A DNA stretch of 64,000 nucleotides. It comes from an uncultured Bacteroidota bacterium (GTDB lineage Bacteria > Bacteroidota > Bacteroidia > Flavobacteriales > Flavobacteriaceae). How positions within the stretch are numbered: the first letter of the stretch is position 1; every line of letters starts with the position of its first letter. The stretch spans positions 23,946 to 87,945 of the forward strand of contig CAJWHM010000005.1 of the NCBI GenBank assembly GCA_913041125.1. The letters run 5' to 3'. The notes beneath the pieces are model-generated. The model had not been told where the DNA came from, did no database searches, and saw only the letters and a list, made by a program, of their open reading frames with translations. Made by a program: the position numbers and the translations under genes. Below, one piece after another: positions 37,591 to 45,397 of this stretch.

Positions 37591-38904
37591 ATGAACACAC
37601 TTGATATACTATTTGTTCTGCCACTGTTGATTATTTTCTCTTATTTATTTGATGCTTTTGCGAGAAGAACAAAATTTCCTTCTGTCATTTTACTTATGCT
37701 TACAGGAATAATAATTCGTTTTTTTATATCATTTACTAATTATGATAATTTTTCTTTTTTAGATAATCTTATTCCTGTTTTAGGTACAATTGGTCTAATT
37801 TTAATTGTATTGGAAGGAGCGATTGAATTAGAAATTACTGTAGAAAAATTGCCATTAATCTTTAAAGGCTTTTTATCAGCTCTAATTATTCTTTTGGCTA
37901 ATATTTTTGCTTTACAATTTTTATTTAAAAAAACATTCTCAATGGAAGAATACAGTTCTGTCTTGTTTGCCATTCCCCTTGCAATAATCAGTAGTGCGGT
38001 TGCTATTCCCTCAGCTTCAAGTCTACTTAAACGCGATCAGGAGTTTGTAATTTATGAATCTACATTTTCTGATATTTTAGGCATTATGATTTTTAATTAT
38101 TGTTTACTTCAAGCTGAGAATGGAAAAACATTTTTAGGTTTGGAATCACTAATCTCACTTGGTTTTCAAATTTTAGGTGTAATTCTAATTTCCATTTTCA
38201 TTACTTATATTCTTTTTAGACTAATACAACAAATTGAGAATAAAGTAAAATTTTTTTTAATTTTAGCTTTGCTTATTTTGGTTTATGCCTTTGGAAAATT
38301 AATGCATTTACCTGCACTAGTTACCATTTTTATTTTCGGAATTTTCATTAGCAATGTAAAAACTTTATTACCTAGTTTCTTAAGAAGAAATCTTGATTTA
38401 GAAGAGAAAGAAAAAGAACTCAAAGAATTTCATACACTTACAGCCGAATCAACTTTTTTAGTAAGAACATTTTTCTTTTTATTTTTTGGTTTTTCTATCC
38501 AGATTTTGGATTTTTTAAGTATAAAAACACTAGTGTATGGCATAATTATTTTCTTTGTTATGTTCTTGATTAGATATATATATTTTTCAGCAACTTCATT
38601 AAAATTAAGACCAAGTTCTTTAGTATATATGTCTCCAAGAGGATTAATTAGTATTTTACTATTTATACAGCTTAAGGATGTCTCTTTTTTTGAAATGGAA
38701 GAAAATCCAATAAATGAGCAAATTCTTTTAATTGTAATATTAAGTTCTATGTTAATAATGCTTTTAGGGACTTTGAATAAAAAAAGAAAGTCTGAAGAAG
38801 AAGAAACAGATTTATTTGAAGAGGGGGCTCCTTTTTCTTTAGAAACTGATCATAATAATCCTTCATTATCAAAAGAAGATGATGAAAATCAATTAATAGA
38901 ATAA
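37591..38904 (+). CDS. CPA-type Na+(K+)/H+ antiporter
   Basis: 437 aa with about 12 hydrophobic helices, from FAR(R)TKFPSVILLMLTGI near residue 25 to the last helix near 405. An acidic tail of about 30 residues (SEEEETDLFEEG...) follows. Acidic residues in LEGAIELEITVEKLP and the DILGIMIF region resemble the cation site of CPA1/CPA2 exchangers. Its place between hemF and hemB, 1 nt before hemB, means it is cotranscribed with a heme gene, yet there is no known link of function. The exact ion is unknown. Confidence 0.83.
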   Translation: MNTLDILFVLPLLIIFSYLFDAFARRTKFPSVILLMLTGIIIRFFISFTNYDNFSFLDNLIPVLGTIGLILIVLEGAIELEITVEKLPLIFKGFLSALIILLANIFALQFLFKKTFSMEEYSSVLFAIPLAIISSAVAIPSASSLLKRDQEFVIYESTFSDILGIMIFNYCLLQAENGKTFLGLESLISLGFQILGVILISIFITYILFRLIQQIENKVKFFLILALLILVYAFGKLMHLPALVTIFIFGIFISNVKTLLPSFLRRNLDLEEKEKELKEFHTLTAESTFLVRTFFFLFFGFSIQILDFLSIKTLVYGIIIFFVMFLIRYIYFSATSLKLRPSSLVYMSPRGLISILLFIQLKDVSFFEMEENPINEQILLIVILSSMLIMLLGTLNKKRKSEEEETDLFEEGAPFSLETDHNNPSLSKEDDENQLIE

Positions 38905-38905
38905 A

Positions 38906-39877
38906 ATGTACCCAATTCATAGAAATAGAAGATTAAGAAGTAGTGAAAGTCTTAGAATTCTTTTGCAAGAAACGTATTTAAGTCATAATGACTTTATTGT
39001 CCCTCTTTTTATTATTGAGGGTAATAATCGAGAAGAAAAAATTCCTTCTATGCCTGGTTATAATAGAATGAGTGTAGATTTATTATCTAAACATGTTAAA
39101 AACCTTTGGAACTTAGGGCTAAAAGCAATTTTACTTTTTGTAAAAATTTCAGATAATTTTAAAGATAATAAAGGTGATGAAGCACTTAACCCAGATGGAT
39201 TAATGCAAAGAGCAATTAAAGAAATAAAAAACTCTGTCCCAGAAATGATAGTTATGACAGATGTTGCACTTGATCCATATTCTTCATATGGTCACGATGG
39301 TATTGTAGAGGAGGGGAAAATATTAAATGATGAAACCATTGACGTTCTTTCTAAAATGGCTTTATCACATGCTCTTTGTGGAGCTGATGTAGTTGCTCCT
39401 AGTGATATGATGGATGGCAGAATTCTTAAAATAAGAAAGGAACTTGAATCAGCAAATTTATATGATACTGTTATTATGAGCTACAGTGCAAAATATGCAT
39501 CTAGCTTTTATGGCCCTTTTAGAGATGCTCTAAACTCTGCACCAGGTTTTGGGGACAAAAAAACATATCAAATGGACTTCAGAAATCGAAAGGAGGCTGT
39601 TATTGAAACTAAAAGAGATCTAGAAGAAGGTGCTGATATTGTTATGGTTAAACCAGGATTAGCATATTTAGACATAATTAGGGACTTAAAAGAAGAAATA
39701 AATGCACCCATAGCAGCTTATCAAGTAAGTGGAGAATATTCTATGCTCAAGGCTGCTTCTGAAAAAGGATGGATTGATCATGATCAAATTATGATTGAGC
39801 AACTTTTAAGTTTTAAAAGGGCTGGAGCTAACTTAATTGCATCTTATTTTGCAGAAGAAATTGCAAAAATTATCTGA
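38906..39877 (+). CDS. hemB: Delta-aminolevulinic acid dehydratase (porphobilinogen synthase), Zn-independent type
   Basis: 323 aa. Schiff-base lysines are K196 (SYSAKYASSFYGPFR) and K249 (VMVKPGLAYLD). At the metal site the sequence is DVALDPYSSYGHDG (119-132): aspartates replace the three cysteines of Zn enzymes (DVCLCxYxxHGHCG). The enzyme is therefore of the Mg2+-dependent or metal-activated type, as in Pseudomonas. It joins two ALA into porphobilinogen. It is the last gene of the plus-strand hem run; the next gene is convergent. Confidence 0.96.
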   Translation: MYPIHRNRRLRSSESLRILLQETYLSHNDFIVPLFIIEGNNREEKIPSMPGYNRMSVDLLSKHVKNLWNLGLKAILLFVKISDNFKDNKGDEALNPDGLMQRAIKEIKNSVPEMIVMTDVALDPYSSYGHDGIVEEGKILNDETIDVLSKMALSHALCGADVVAPSDMMDGRILKIRKELESANLYDTVIMSYSAKYASSFYGPFRDALNSAPGFGDKKTYQMDFRNRKEAVIETKRDLEEGADIVMVKPGLAYLDIIRDLKEEINAPIAAYQVSGEYSMLKAASEKGWIDHDQIMIEQLLSFKRAGANLIASYFAEEIAKII

Positions 39878-39931
39878 TGCTAAAGAGTCTTTTGAATTAG
39901 CTAAGCACTGATACATTATTATCCAATAAAT

Positions 39932-41176
39932 CTATCGCTCCGGATTAAAAGAATTTAAATCTAAACTACTTGTTTTATCAGAAATTAATTCGGTAACTAG
40001 TTTTCCTGTAGCTGGTCCTAAACTCCATCCCATCATTGAATGTCCTGTCGCTAGAACTAAATTATCTACTTTTCTATGCCTTCCAATAAAGGGTAAACCA
40101 TCATGAGAAAGAGGTCTTAGTCCACTTTGTGCTTTACTAAAAATATTTTTTGGAATACTTATATTTGAGTAATATTCTTCTCCAGCTTTGGCTATTGCAT
40201 TTACTCTATTTAAGTTAATTTTTTTATTAATCCCCGATATTTCCATTGTACCTCCAAAACGAGTATATCCTTTCATTGGTGTTACAGCTACTTTTGCTTC
40301 TAATAAAATTGCTGGAATAGAAATACCAGTAGATTTATTTAGGTTAAAGCTATATCCTTTACCAGCTTGTATTGATAAGTATATTCCCAAATTCTTTAAG
40401 ATCCTTTCTGACCAAGCTCCAGTTGCAATTACAAATTCGTCAGCTTTAAAAACCTGTTTTTTTGTTTTAATGGATTTAATAAACTTTCCCTCTTTTTTGA
40501 AAGAATTTACCTCATCATTTATATTAAATTTAACACCCTTTAACTTTAAATATTTAAATAAATTTTTCATGAACAATTCTGGAGTACTATGTGCATCGCT
40601 TTCATACCAAAATGCACCTGCAACGTCCATTGGTGATTCAGGTTGAATTTTTAATATTTCATCTTTTGAAAATTGCTTTACATTAATTCCAAGATCTTTT
40701 GCCCAATTTACTACCTTGGCTTCTTCTCTTTCAGCTTTTGATGTCTTGTATGCCATGAGTAGTCCCTTAGATTCTAAATGAAATTTTAAAAATTTTGATT
40801 GTTGCATTTCTAGATATAATTTTTTACTAAGAAGATTTATATCTAATATTGATCTCATTGATTTTAAAACATGGCTTGAGGTGCATGATTTCATGAATTT
40901 TAATCCCCAACGTATCAAATCTAAATTTAATCTTGGTTGAATATAAAAGGGACTAGAAGCATTAAACATCCATCTTATCCCTTTTGAAATCATTCCTGGG
41001 GCTGCCATTGGAACAATATGACTTGGGGTAAGATATCCAGCATTTATGTGTGAGGCCCCTGAGCCAATTTCTCCCTTATCAATAACAGTTACCTCATGAC
41101 CTTCTTTTTGTAAATAGTAAGCCGTAGAAAGTCCAACAATTCCACCTCCAATAACAATAACCTTTTTTTTAACCAT
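39932..41176 (-). CDS. FAD-dependent D-amino-acid (D-hydroxyproline) dehydrogenase, DadA-like
   Basis: 414 aa. The dinucleotide motif VIGGGIVGLSTAYYL is at residues 8-22, and the DAO-fold C-terminal GLRPLSHDGLPFIG and ATGHSMMGWSLGPATG are intact. DadA-like proteins oxidise D-amino acids and feed electrons to the respiratory chain. Here it is the last gene of an operon with hydroxyproline epimerase, a DHDPS-like deaminase and an aldehyde dehydrogenase. The best call is therefore oxidation of cis-4-hydroxy-D-proline to pyrroline-4-hydroxy-2-carboxylate. A 1-nt gap separates it from the epimerase gene. Confidence 0.85.
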   Translation of the reverse strand: MVKKKVIVIGGGIVGLSTAYYLQKEGHEVTVIDKGEIGSGASHINAGYLTPSHIVPMAAPGMISKGIRWMFNASSPFYIQPRLNLDLIRWGLKFMKSCTSSHVLKSMRSILDINLLSKKLYLEMQQSKFLKFHLESKGLLMAYKTSKAEREEAKVVNWAKDLGINVKQFSKDEILKIQPESPMDVAGAFWYESDAHSTPELFMKNLFKYLKLKGVKFNINDEVNSFKKEGKFIKSIKTKKQVFKADEFVIATGAWSERILKNLGIYLSIQAGKGYSFNLNKSTGISIPAILLEAKVAVTPMKGYTRFGGTMEISGINKKINLNRVNAIAKAGEEYYSNISIPKNIFSKAQSGLRPLSHDGLPFIGRHRKVDNLVLATGHSMMGWSLGPATGKLVTELISDKTSSLDLNSFNPER

Positions 41177-41177
41177 A

Positions 41178-42188
41178 TTAAATCACCTGAAATCCTTTTA
41201 CGTAAGGATCTTCTGGATCTAAAATTAATTGATTATAACCTATTATTCTTGCATCACCTTCAATACTAGGTATTATAGCCTTTAAACTTCCTACTTTAGT
41301 TTCTCCTTCAACCCTACCAATAAATTTTGAGCCTATTATACTCTCATGGACAAATGTTTCATTTACATTTAATTTCCCTTTCGCGAACCATTGAGCCATT
41401 CTAGCACACGTTCCTGTTCCACATGGTGACCTATCAATAGCTTTGTCTCCATAAAAAACAGCATTGCTTGCTGTTGAATTTTCATGCGACGGGTAACCAC
41501 CCCACAAAATGTGACTACATCCTTTAATATTATTATCTTTGGGGTGAATAAAATTATTTTTAGAATTTATTTTATCACGAATTTCTCTACTCCATTTAAT
41601 TAAGTCTCCTGCTGAATATTCATTAATTCCATTAAAATTCTTCTGTATATCTATAATTGCATAAAAATTTCCTCCATAGGATACATCAATTTTTAATTCC
41701 CCTAAATCTGAACAAAAAATGTTTAAATCAGAAGCTGCTAGGAATGCGGGTACATTTACAAATTTAATACCTAATATTTTGCCTCCCTTTTTTTTGTAAT
41801 TAGCAACAACTAAACCAGCAGGTGTTTCTACACGTATTTCCCCTTCATTTTGAGGATCAATTAATCCTTCTTCCATAAGAATTGTCAATGTACCTATTAA
41901 TCCATGACCACACATTGGTAAACATCCGCTAGTTTCAATAAAAAGAATAGCTATATCATTTTTTGAATTTTGGGGTGGATAAAAAAAACTACCACTCATC
42001 ATGTCATGACCATGAGGTTCAAACATCAATCCTGTTCGTATCCAATCAAAATCTTTTATAAAATGAATTCTTTTCTCTCCCATGGTAATTCCTTTAAGAT
42101 CAGGTTTAGGAGATTTTATTAGTCGTACTGGGTTCCCTGCAGTGTAAGCATCAACACAATCAAAAACATAGTGCCTATTTGGATTCAT
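41178..42188 (-). CDS. 4-hydroxyproline 2-epimerase (proline racemase family)
   Basis: 336 aa. Both acid-base cysteines are present: C93 (PMCGHGLIGT) and C256 (DRSPCGTGTCA). The first cysteine separates it from the 3-hydroxyproline dehydratases of the family, which have Thr or Ser there. It converts trans-4-hydroxy-L-proline to cis-4-hydroxy-D-proline. Proline racemase activity cannot be excluded from sequence, but the neighbours are those of the hydroxyproline route. The start overlaps the aldehyde dehydrogenase end by 4 nt. Confidence 0.9.
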   Translation of the reverse strand: MNPNRHYVFDCVDAYTAGNPVRLIKSPKPDLKGITMGEKRIHFIKDFDWIRTGLMFEPHGHDMMSGSFFYPPQNSKNDIAILFIETSGCLPMCGHGLIGTLTILMEEGLIDPQNEGEIRVETPAGLVVANYKKKGGKILGIKFVNVPAFLAASDLNIFCSDLGELKIDVSYGGNFYAIIDIQKNFNGINEYSAGDLIKWSREIRDKINSKNNFIHPKDNNIKGCSHILWGGYPSHENSTASNAVFYGDKAIDRSPCGTGTCARMAQWFAKGKLNVNETFVHESIIGSKFIGRVEGETKVGSLKAIIPSIEGDARIIGYNQLILDPEDPYVKGFQVI

Positions 42189-43720
42189 AATTCAGTCTTT
42201 GTTTGAATTCCATTAACAACCCTATTGATACCTAAGGGATTTACATTTTGTAATGCAGGTGGTAGAAATGAATCTGGACAGTCTTGAAAGGAAATCGGTC
42301 TAAGCCATCTGTAAATTGAATCAGTTCCTACTGAAGTATAACGTACATCTGTAGATGCAGGGTAAGGCCCTCCATGGTTCATAGCTTGATTTATAGCTAC
42401 GCCCGTTGGAACCCCTTCGAAAAGTAAACGCCCGACTTTATTTTTTAAAATTTTTACTATTGAACTTATATTTGAAAAATCACTCTTTTTTGCTAATATA
42501 GTAGCTGTTAGTTGCCCTGGAATTAAAGAGGCTATTTTATTCATTTCATTTAATGAGTTACAGTGAACAACTAGACTAAAGGGACCAAAAATTTCTTCAA
42601 ATAAATATGTATTTTCAATTAATTGCTGAGCAGAAATTGTTGCTAAAGATGAATTATTATCAGAAATTCCCATAAGTTTTACATGATTATTCTTTTTAAG
42701 ATTTTTCAATTTTGATTTATAGTTATTCTCAATATTAATATGAACCATAGGAGGTAATAATGCATCAGATAATAATTCGTAGACTTGTTTTGAAATATCA
42801 CTCTTATTTTCGGAATCACAATAGATTATCATACCAGGGTTTGTACAAAATTGTCCTGTACCAAGACTTATAGATTGAGCTAAATTAGCTGGTAGTTTAT
42901 TATCTTCTAATAAGTATTTTTCTGTAATAAAAATTGGATTTATACTACCCATTTCTGCAAAAACAGGAATAGGCTCAGATCTATTTTGAGCTAAATCATA
43001 AAGTGCTTTGCCTCCTTGAAAACTCCCTGTAAATCCAACGGCTTTTATCAGAGGATGACTAACTAAGTTTGAACCGACACTATTAGATGTTCCCCCTAAA
43101 TGGGAAAATATTTCTACTGGTAGGTCTGAATTAAGTAAAGCATTATTAATTACTTCAGCAACAATTGTGCTTGTCCCAGAGTGATAAGGGTGTGCTTTTA
43201 CAATTACAGGACAGCCAGCAGCTAAAGCTGAAATTGTATCACCACCAGCTGTTGAAAAAGCTAAGGGAAAATTACTTGCACCAAAAACTGCTACAGGACC
43301 AATTGGATTAAGCATCTTCCTTAAATCTGGTCCTCCTGTATGAATTATAGGTTTGATAAAAGATCCTTCCTCAAGTAGTTTAATAAAATTTTCAATTTGA
43401 TTAACAGTACGTTGAAACTCACCCTCCGCGCGTGATTTAGGAAGTGCAGACTCATTTTGAAAAGTATCAAGTATTTTTTCGGATTTTTTTAAAAGACCTG
43501 ATTTAATTGAACTTAAAAATTTGATCCTTTCTGCAAATGAAATTGATGAATATAAATCAAAAACCTCTGAAGCCTTATTTACCGATATTTGAATTTGTTG
43601 TTTTGTTGCCTCTTGAAAATTAGTTGGAAGGGAAGCTTTCGTAACAGGATTAACAGTTTTATATGTATTTGCTTGAGGATTATCATCCCAAACTCCTCCT
43701 ACTAAATTTTGAGCTTTCAT
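42185..43720 (-). CDS. Alpha-ketoglutaric semialdehyde (2,5-dioxovalerate) dehydrogenase
   Basis: 511 aa. The aldehyde dehydrogenase active site is C292 (GTGQFCTNPGM) with general base E256 (FAEMGSINP). The Rossmann region is PVAVFGASNFPLAFSTAGG (142-160), whose ASNFP form is typical of KGSA dehydrogenases of the hydroxyproline and sugar-acid routes. It oxidises 2-oxoglutarate semialdehyde to 2-oxoglutarate. It overlaps the epimerase gene by 4 nt and the deaminase gene by 1 nt. Confidence 0.9.
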   Translation of the reverse strand: MKAQNLVGGVWDDNPQANTYKTVNPVTKASLPTNFQEATKQQIQISVNKASEVFDLYSSISFAERIKFLSSIKSGLLKKSEKILDTFQNESALPKSRAEGEFQRTVNQIENFIKLLEEGSFIKPIIHTGGPDLRKMLNPIGPVAVFGASNFPLAFSTAGGDTISALAAGCPVIVKAHPYHSGTSTIVAEVINNALLNSDLPVEIFSHLGGTSNSVGSNLVSHPLIKAVGFTGSFQGGKALYDLAQNRSEPIPVFAEMGSINPIFITEKYLLEDNKLPANLAQSISLGTGQFCTNPGMIIYCDSENKSDISKQVYELLSDALLPPMVHINIENNYKSKLKNLKKNNHVKLMGISDNNSSLATISAQQLIENTYLFEEIFGPFSLVVHCNSLNEMNKIASLIPGQLTATILAKKSDFSNISSIVKILKNKVGRLLFEGVPTGVAINQAMNHGGPYPASTDVRYTSVGTDSIYRWLRPISFQDCPDSFLPPALQNVNPLGINRVVNGIQTKTEL

Positions 43721-44640
43721 TACAAGTATTTTTTATAGTCTAGATTTTTTGGCCTGTTCTCTAATCCCCTTTTAATAATTTTTTGAACTCTTTTAAATTC
43801 ATTCCCCTCTAAAGGAAGTCTGGGTGGTCTTACAAATCCTGTCCCTAAACCTGTTGCTAATTCACACAACTTTATGTTTTGAACTAGTTGTGGAGAAATG
43901 TCTAATTCTAATAATGGAAGAAACCATCTAAAAATAGAACGTGCTTTTTCTATTTCACTGTTTTTACAATATGTATATATGGCGACTGTTTCTTCAGGAA
44001 ATGCGTCTACTAATCCTGCAACCCAACCACTTGCACCCATCAAAAGAGACTCCATTGCTATGGTGTCAACTCCACATAAAATTTTAAATCTATCACCAAA
44101 ACGATTAATCATTCTTGTCACATTGGTAATATCACGAGTAGATTCTTTAACAGCATTGATATTTTTAAATTTTTCCAAATAAGAAAACATTTCAAGAGTT
44201 ACTTTTATTTTATAATCAATAGGATTATTATAGATCATTATTGGTAGTGAGGTTGACTTAGCAACTTCTGAAAAATACATTATTGTTTCCTTATCAGTAG
44301 CTTTATATCGCATAGGGGGTAGCAACATTAATCCGTCTGCTCCTTCAAGTTCTGCCTGTTTAGCAAGAATAACTGCTTGTTCTGTAGACTGCTCAGCAAT
44401 ATTTAAAATCACAGGTATTTTCCCGTTTGTCTGATTCAGTGTTACTGAGAGAAGCTTTTGCTTTTCTTGAATTTTAAGTGTACTTGCTTCACCTAGAGTT
44501 CCACCCAAAATTATTCCATGAACACCTGCATCTATTTGATGTCTAAGATTATTGATATAAGCATCCATATCCAATTCACCCTTACTGTCAAATTGTGTGG
44601 TTATTGCTGGCATTACTCCTTCCCATTGAAATGGAATCAT
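43720..44640 (-). CDS. DHDPS-family pyrroline-4-hydroxy-2-carboxylate deaminase
   Basis: 306 aa. It is a DapA-fold TIM barrel with Schiff-base K165 (INAVKESTRDI), Y137 (IMIYNNP) and the GGTLGEASTL loop (46-55). Similar proteins are called dihydrodipicolinate synthase, but this one heads an operon with hydroxyproline epimerase, a D-amino-acid dehydrogenase and KGSA dehydrogenase. The most likely reaction is deamination and ring opening of pyrroline-4-hydroxy-2-carboxylate to KGSA. It is the first gene of the operon; no regulator or transporter gene lies next to it. Confidence 0.87.
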   Translation of the reverse strand: MIPFQWEGVMPAITTQFDSKGELDMDAYINNLRHQIDAGVHGIILGGTLGEASTLKIQEKQKLLSVTLNQTNGKIPVILNIAEQSTEQAVILAKQAELEGADGLMLLPPMRYKATDKETIMYFSEVAKSTSLPIMIYNNPIDYKIKVTLEMFSYLEKFKNINAVKESTRDITNVTRMINRFGDRFKILCGVDTIAMESLLMGASGWVAGLVDAFPEETVAIYTYCKNSEIEKARSIFRWFLPLLELDISPQLVQNIKLCELATGLGTGFVRPPRLPLEGNEFKRVQKIIKRGLENRPKNLDYKKYL

Positions 44641-44738
44641 ACTATATATTCTAAAATGTTTTATTCATCTAATATAACTTTTTAAAAAAAGATTTTTACT
44701 TTGAAACATAAACAACTTTATATTAAGAGATAAATATT

Positions 44739-45221
44739 TTGAAAGAAAAATATTATTATAAAACCCCATTAGGCTGGATTAGTATTGTTGCAAGTCATTT
44801 ACACGTTTATGAAATTAAATACATAAAAAAACCAATAGAGTATTCATTTGAAAAACCTAATAAACTTGTAGAAAAAGTTAAAGAAAATTTAAATATTTAT
44901 TGTTTAAATCCAAACCAGAAATTTGTTTTACCCTTTAAATTTGAAGGAACACCATTTCAAAATTCTATCTGGGAAATTTTAAAAGATATCCCATCTGGAA
45001 AAACCAAATCATATAATGAAATAGCAATTTTATATGGGAATTCAAAAGCAACTAGGGCAGTAGGAAAAGCTATTTCTCAAAATCCAATTATGATTTTTAT
45101 TCCTTGCCATAGAGTAATTGGAAGTGACGGATCTCTAACAGGATATGCTGGGGGGTTTAATAAAAAAAGGTGGTTATTGGAATTTGAGGGTTTTCCAATT
45201 CAAAAATCATTAGATTTATAA
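44739..45221 (+). CDS. ogt: Methylated-DNA--protein-cysteine S-methyltransferase (O6-methylguanine repair)
   Basis: 160 aa from a TTG start; no ATG or GTG exists between the upstream in-frame stop and the conserved YYYKTPLGWISI. The methyl-acceptor cysteine is C123 in IPCHRVIGSDGSLTGYAGG. The DNA-binding segment FQNSIWEILKDIPSGKTKSY is intact. It is a one-domain enzyme without an Ada regulatory half. It repairs O6-alkylguanine by suicide transfer. A tiny membrane-protein ORF begins 13 nt downstream. Confidence 0.92.
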   Translation: MKEKYYYKTPLGWISIVASHLHVYEIKYIKKPIEYSFEKPNKLVEKVKENLNIYCLNPNQKFVLPFKFEGTPFQNSIWEILKDIPSGKTKSYNEIAILYGNSKATRAVGKAISQNPIMIFIPCHRVIGSDGSLTGYAGGFNKKRWLLEFEGFPIQKSLDL

Positions 45222-45234
45222 AAATATTTCTTCT

Positions 45235-45378
45235 ATGAAAAAGGTTTTTTCAGGTATAGGCTTTTTAATATTAATTGTATTTGGACTTATTTATATAACA
45301 GAAGATGAAAATAGAAGTCAAATCATCCCTGAATATTTATTAACCCTTTTTGAGGGATTGAAAAATTTAATTAGTTAA
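45235..45378 (+). CDS. Small single-helix membrane protein (47 aa), function unknown
   Basis: An ATG-initiated frame of 47 codons plus TAA fills the gap between ogt (13 nt upstream) and the ABC ATPase (19 nt downstream). The product starts MKKVFSGIGFLILIVFGLIYI, a Lys start and one hydrophobic helix, then an acidic and polar tail (TEDENRSQ...) ending GLKNLIS. The tight spacing in the same direction and the clean membrane-helix pattern favour a real gene. It could be a membrane tether, but no family is recognised. Confidence 0.5.
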   Translation: MKKVFSGIGFLILIVFGLIYITEDENRSQIIPEYLLTLFEGLKNLIS

Positions 45379-45397
45379 AAAATCACACGCAATACTT

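Noticed and set aside
40188..40646. 152-codon open frame on the plus strand
   Set aside because: Lies wholly antisense to the DadA-like gene, whose motifs are intact; no family likeness or promoter.
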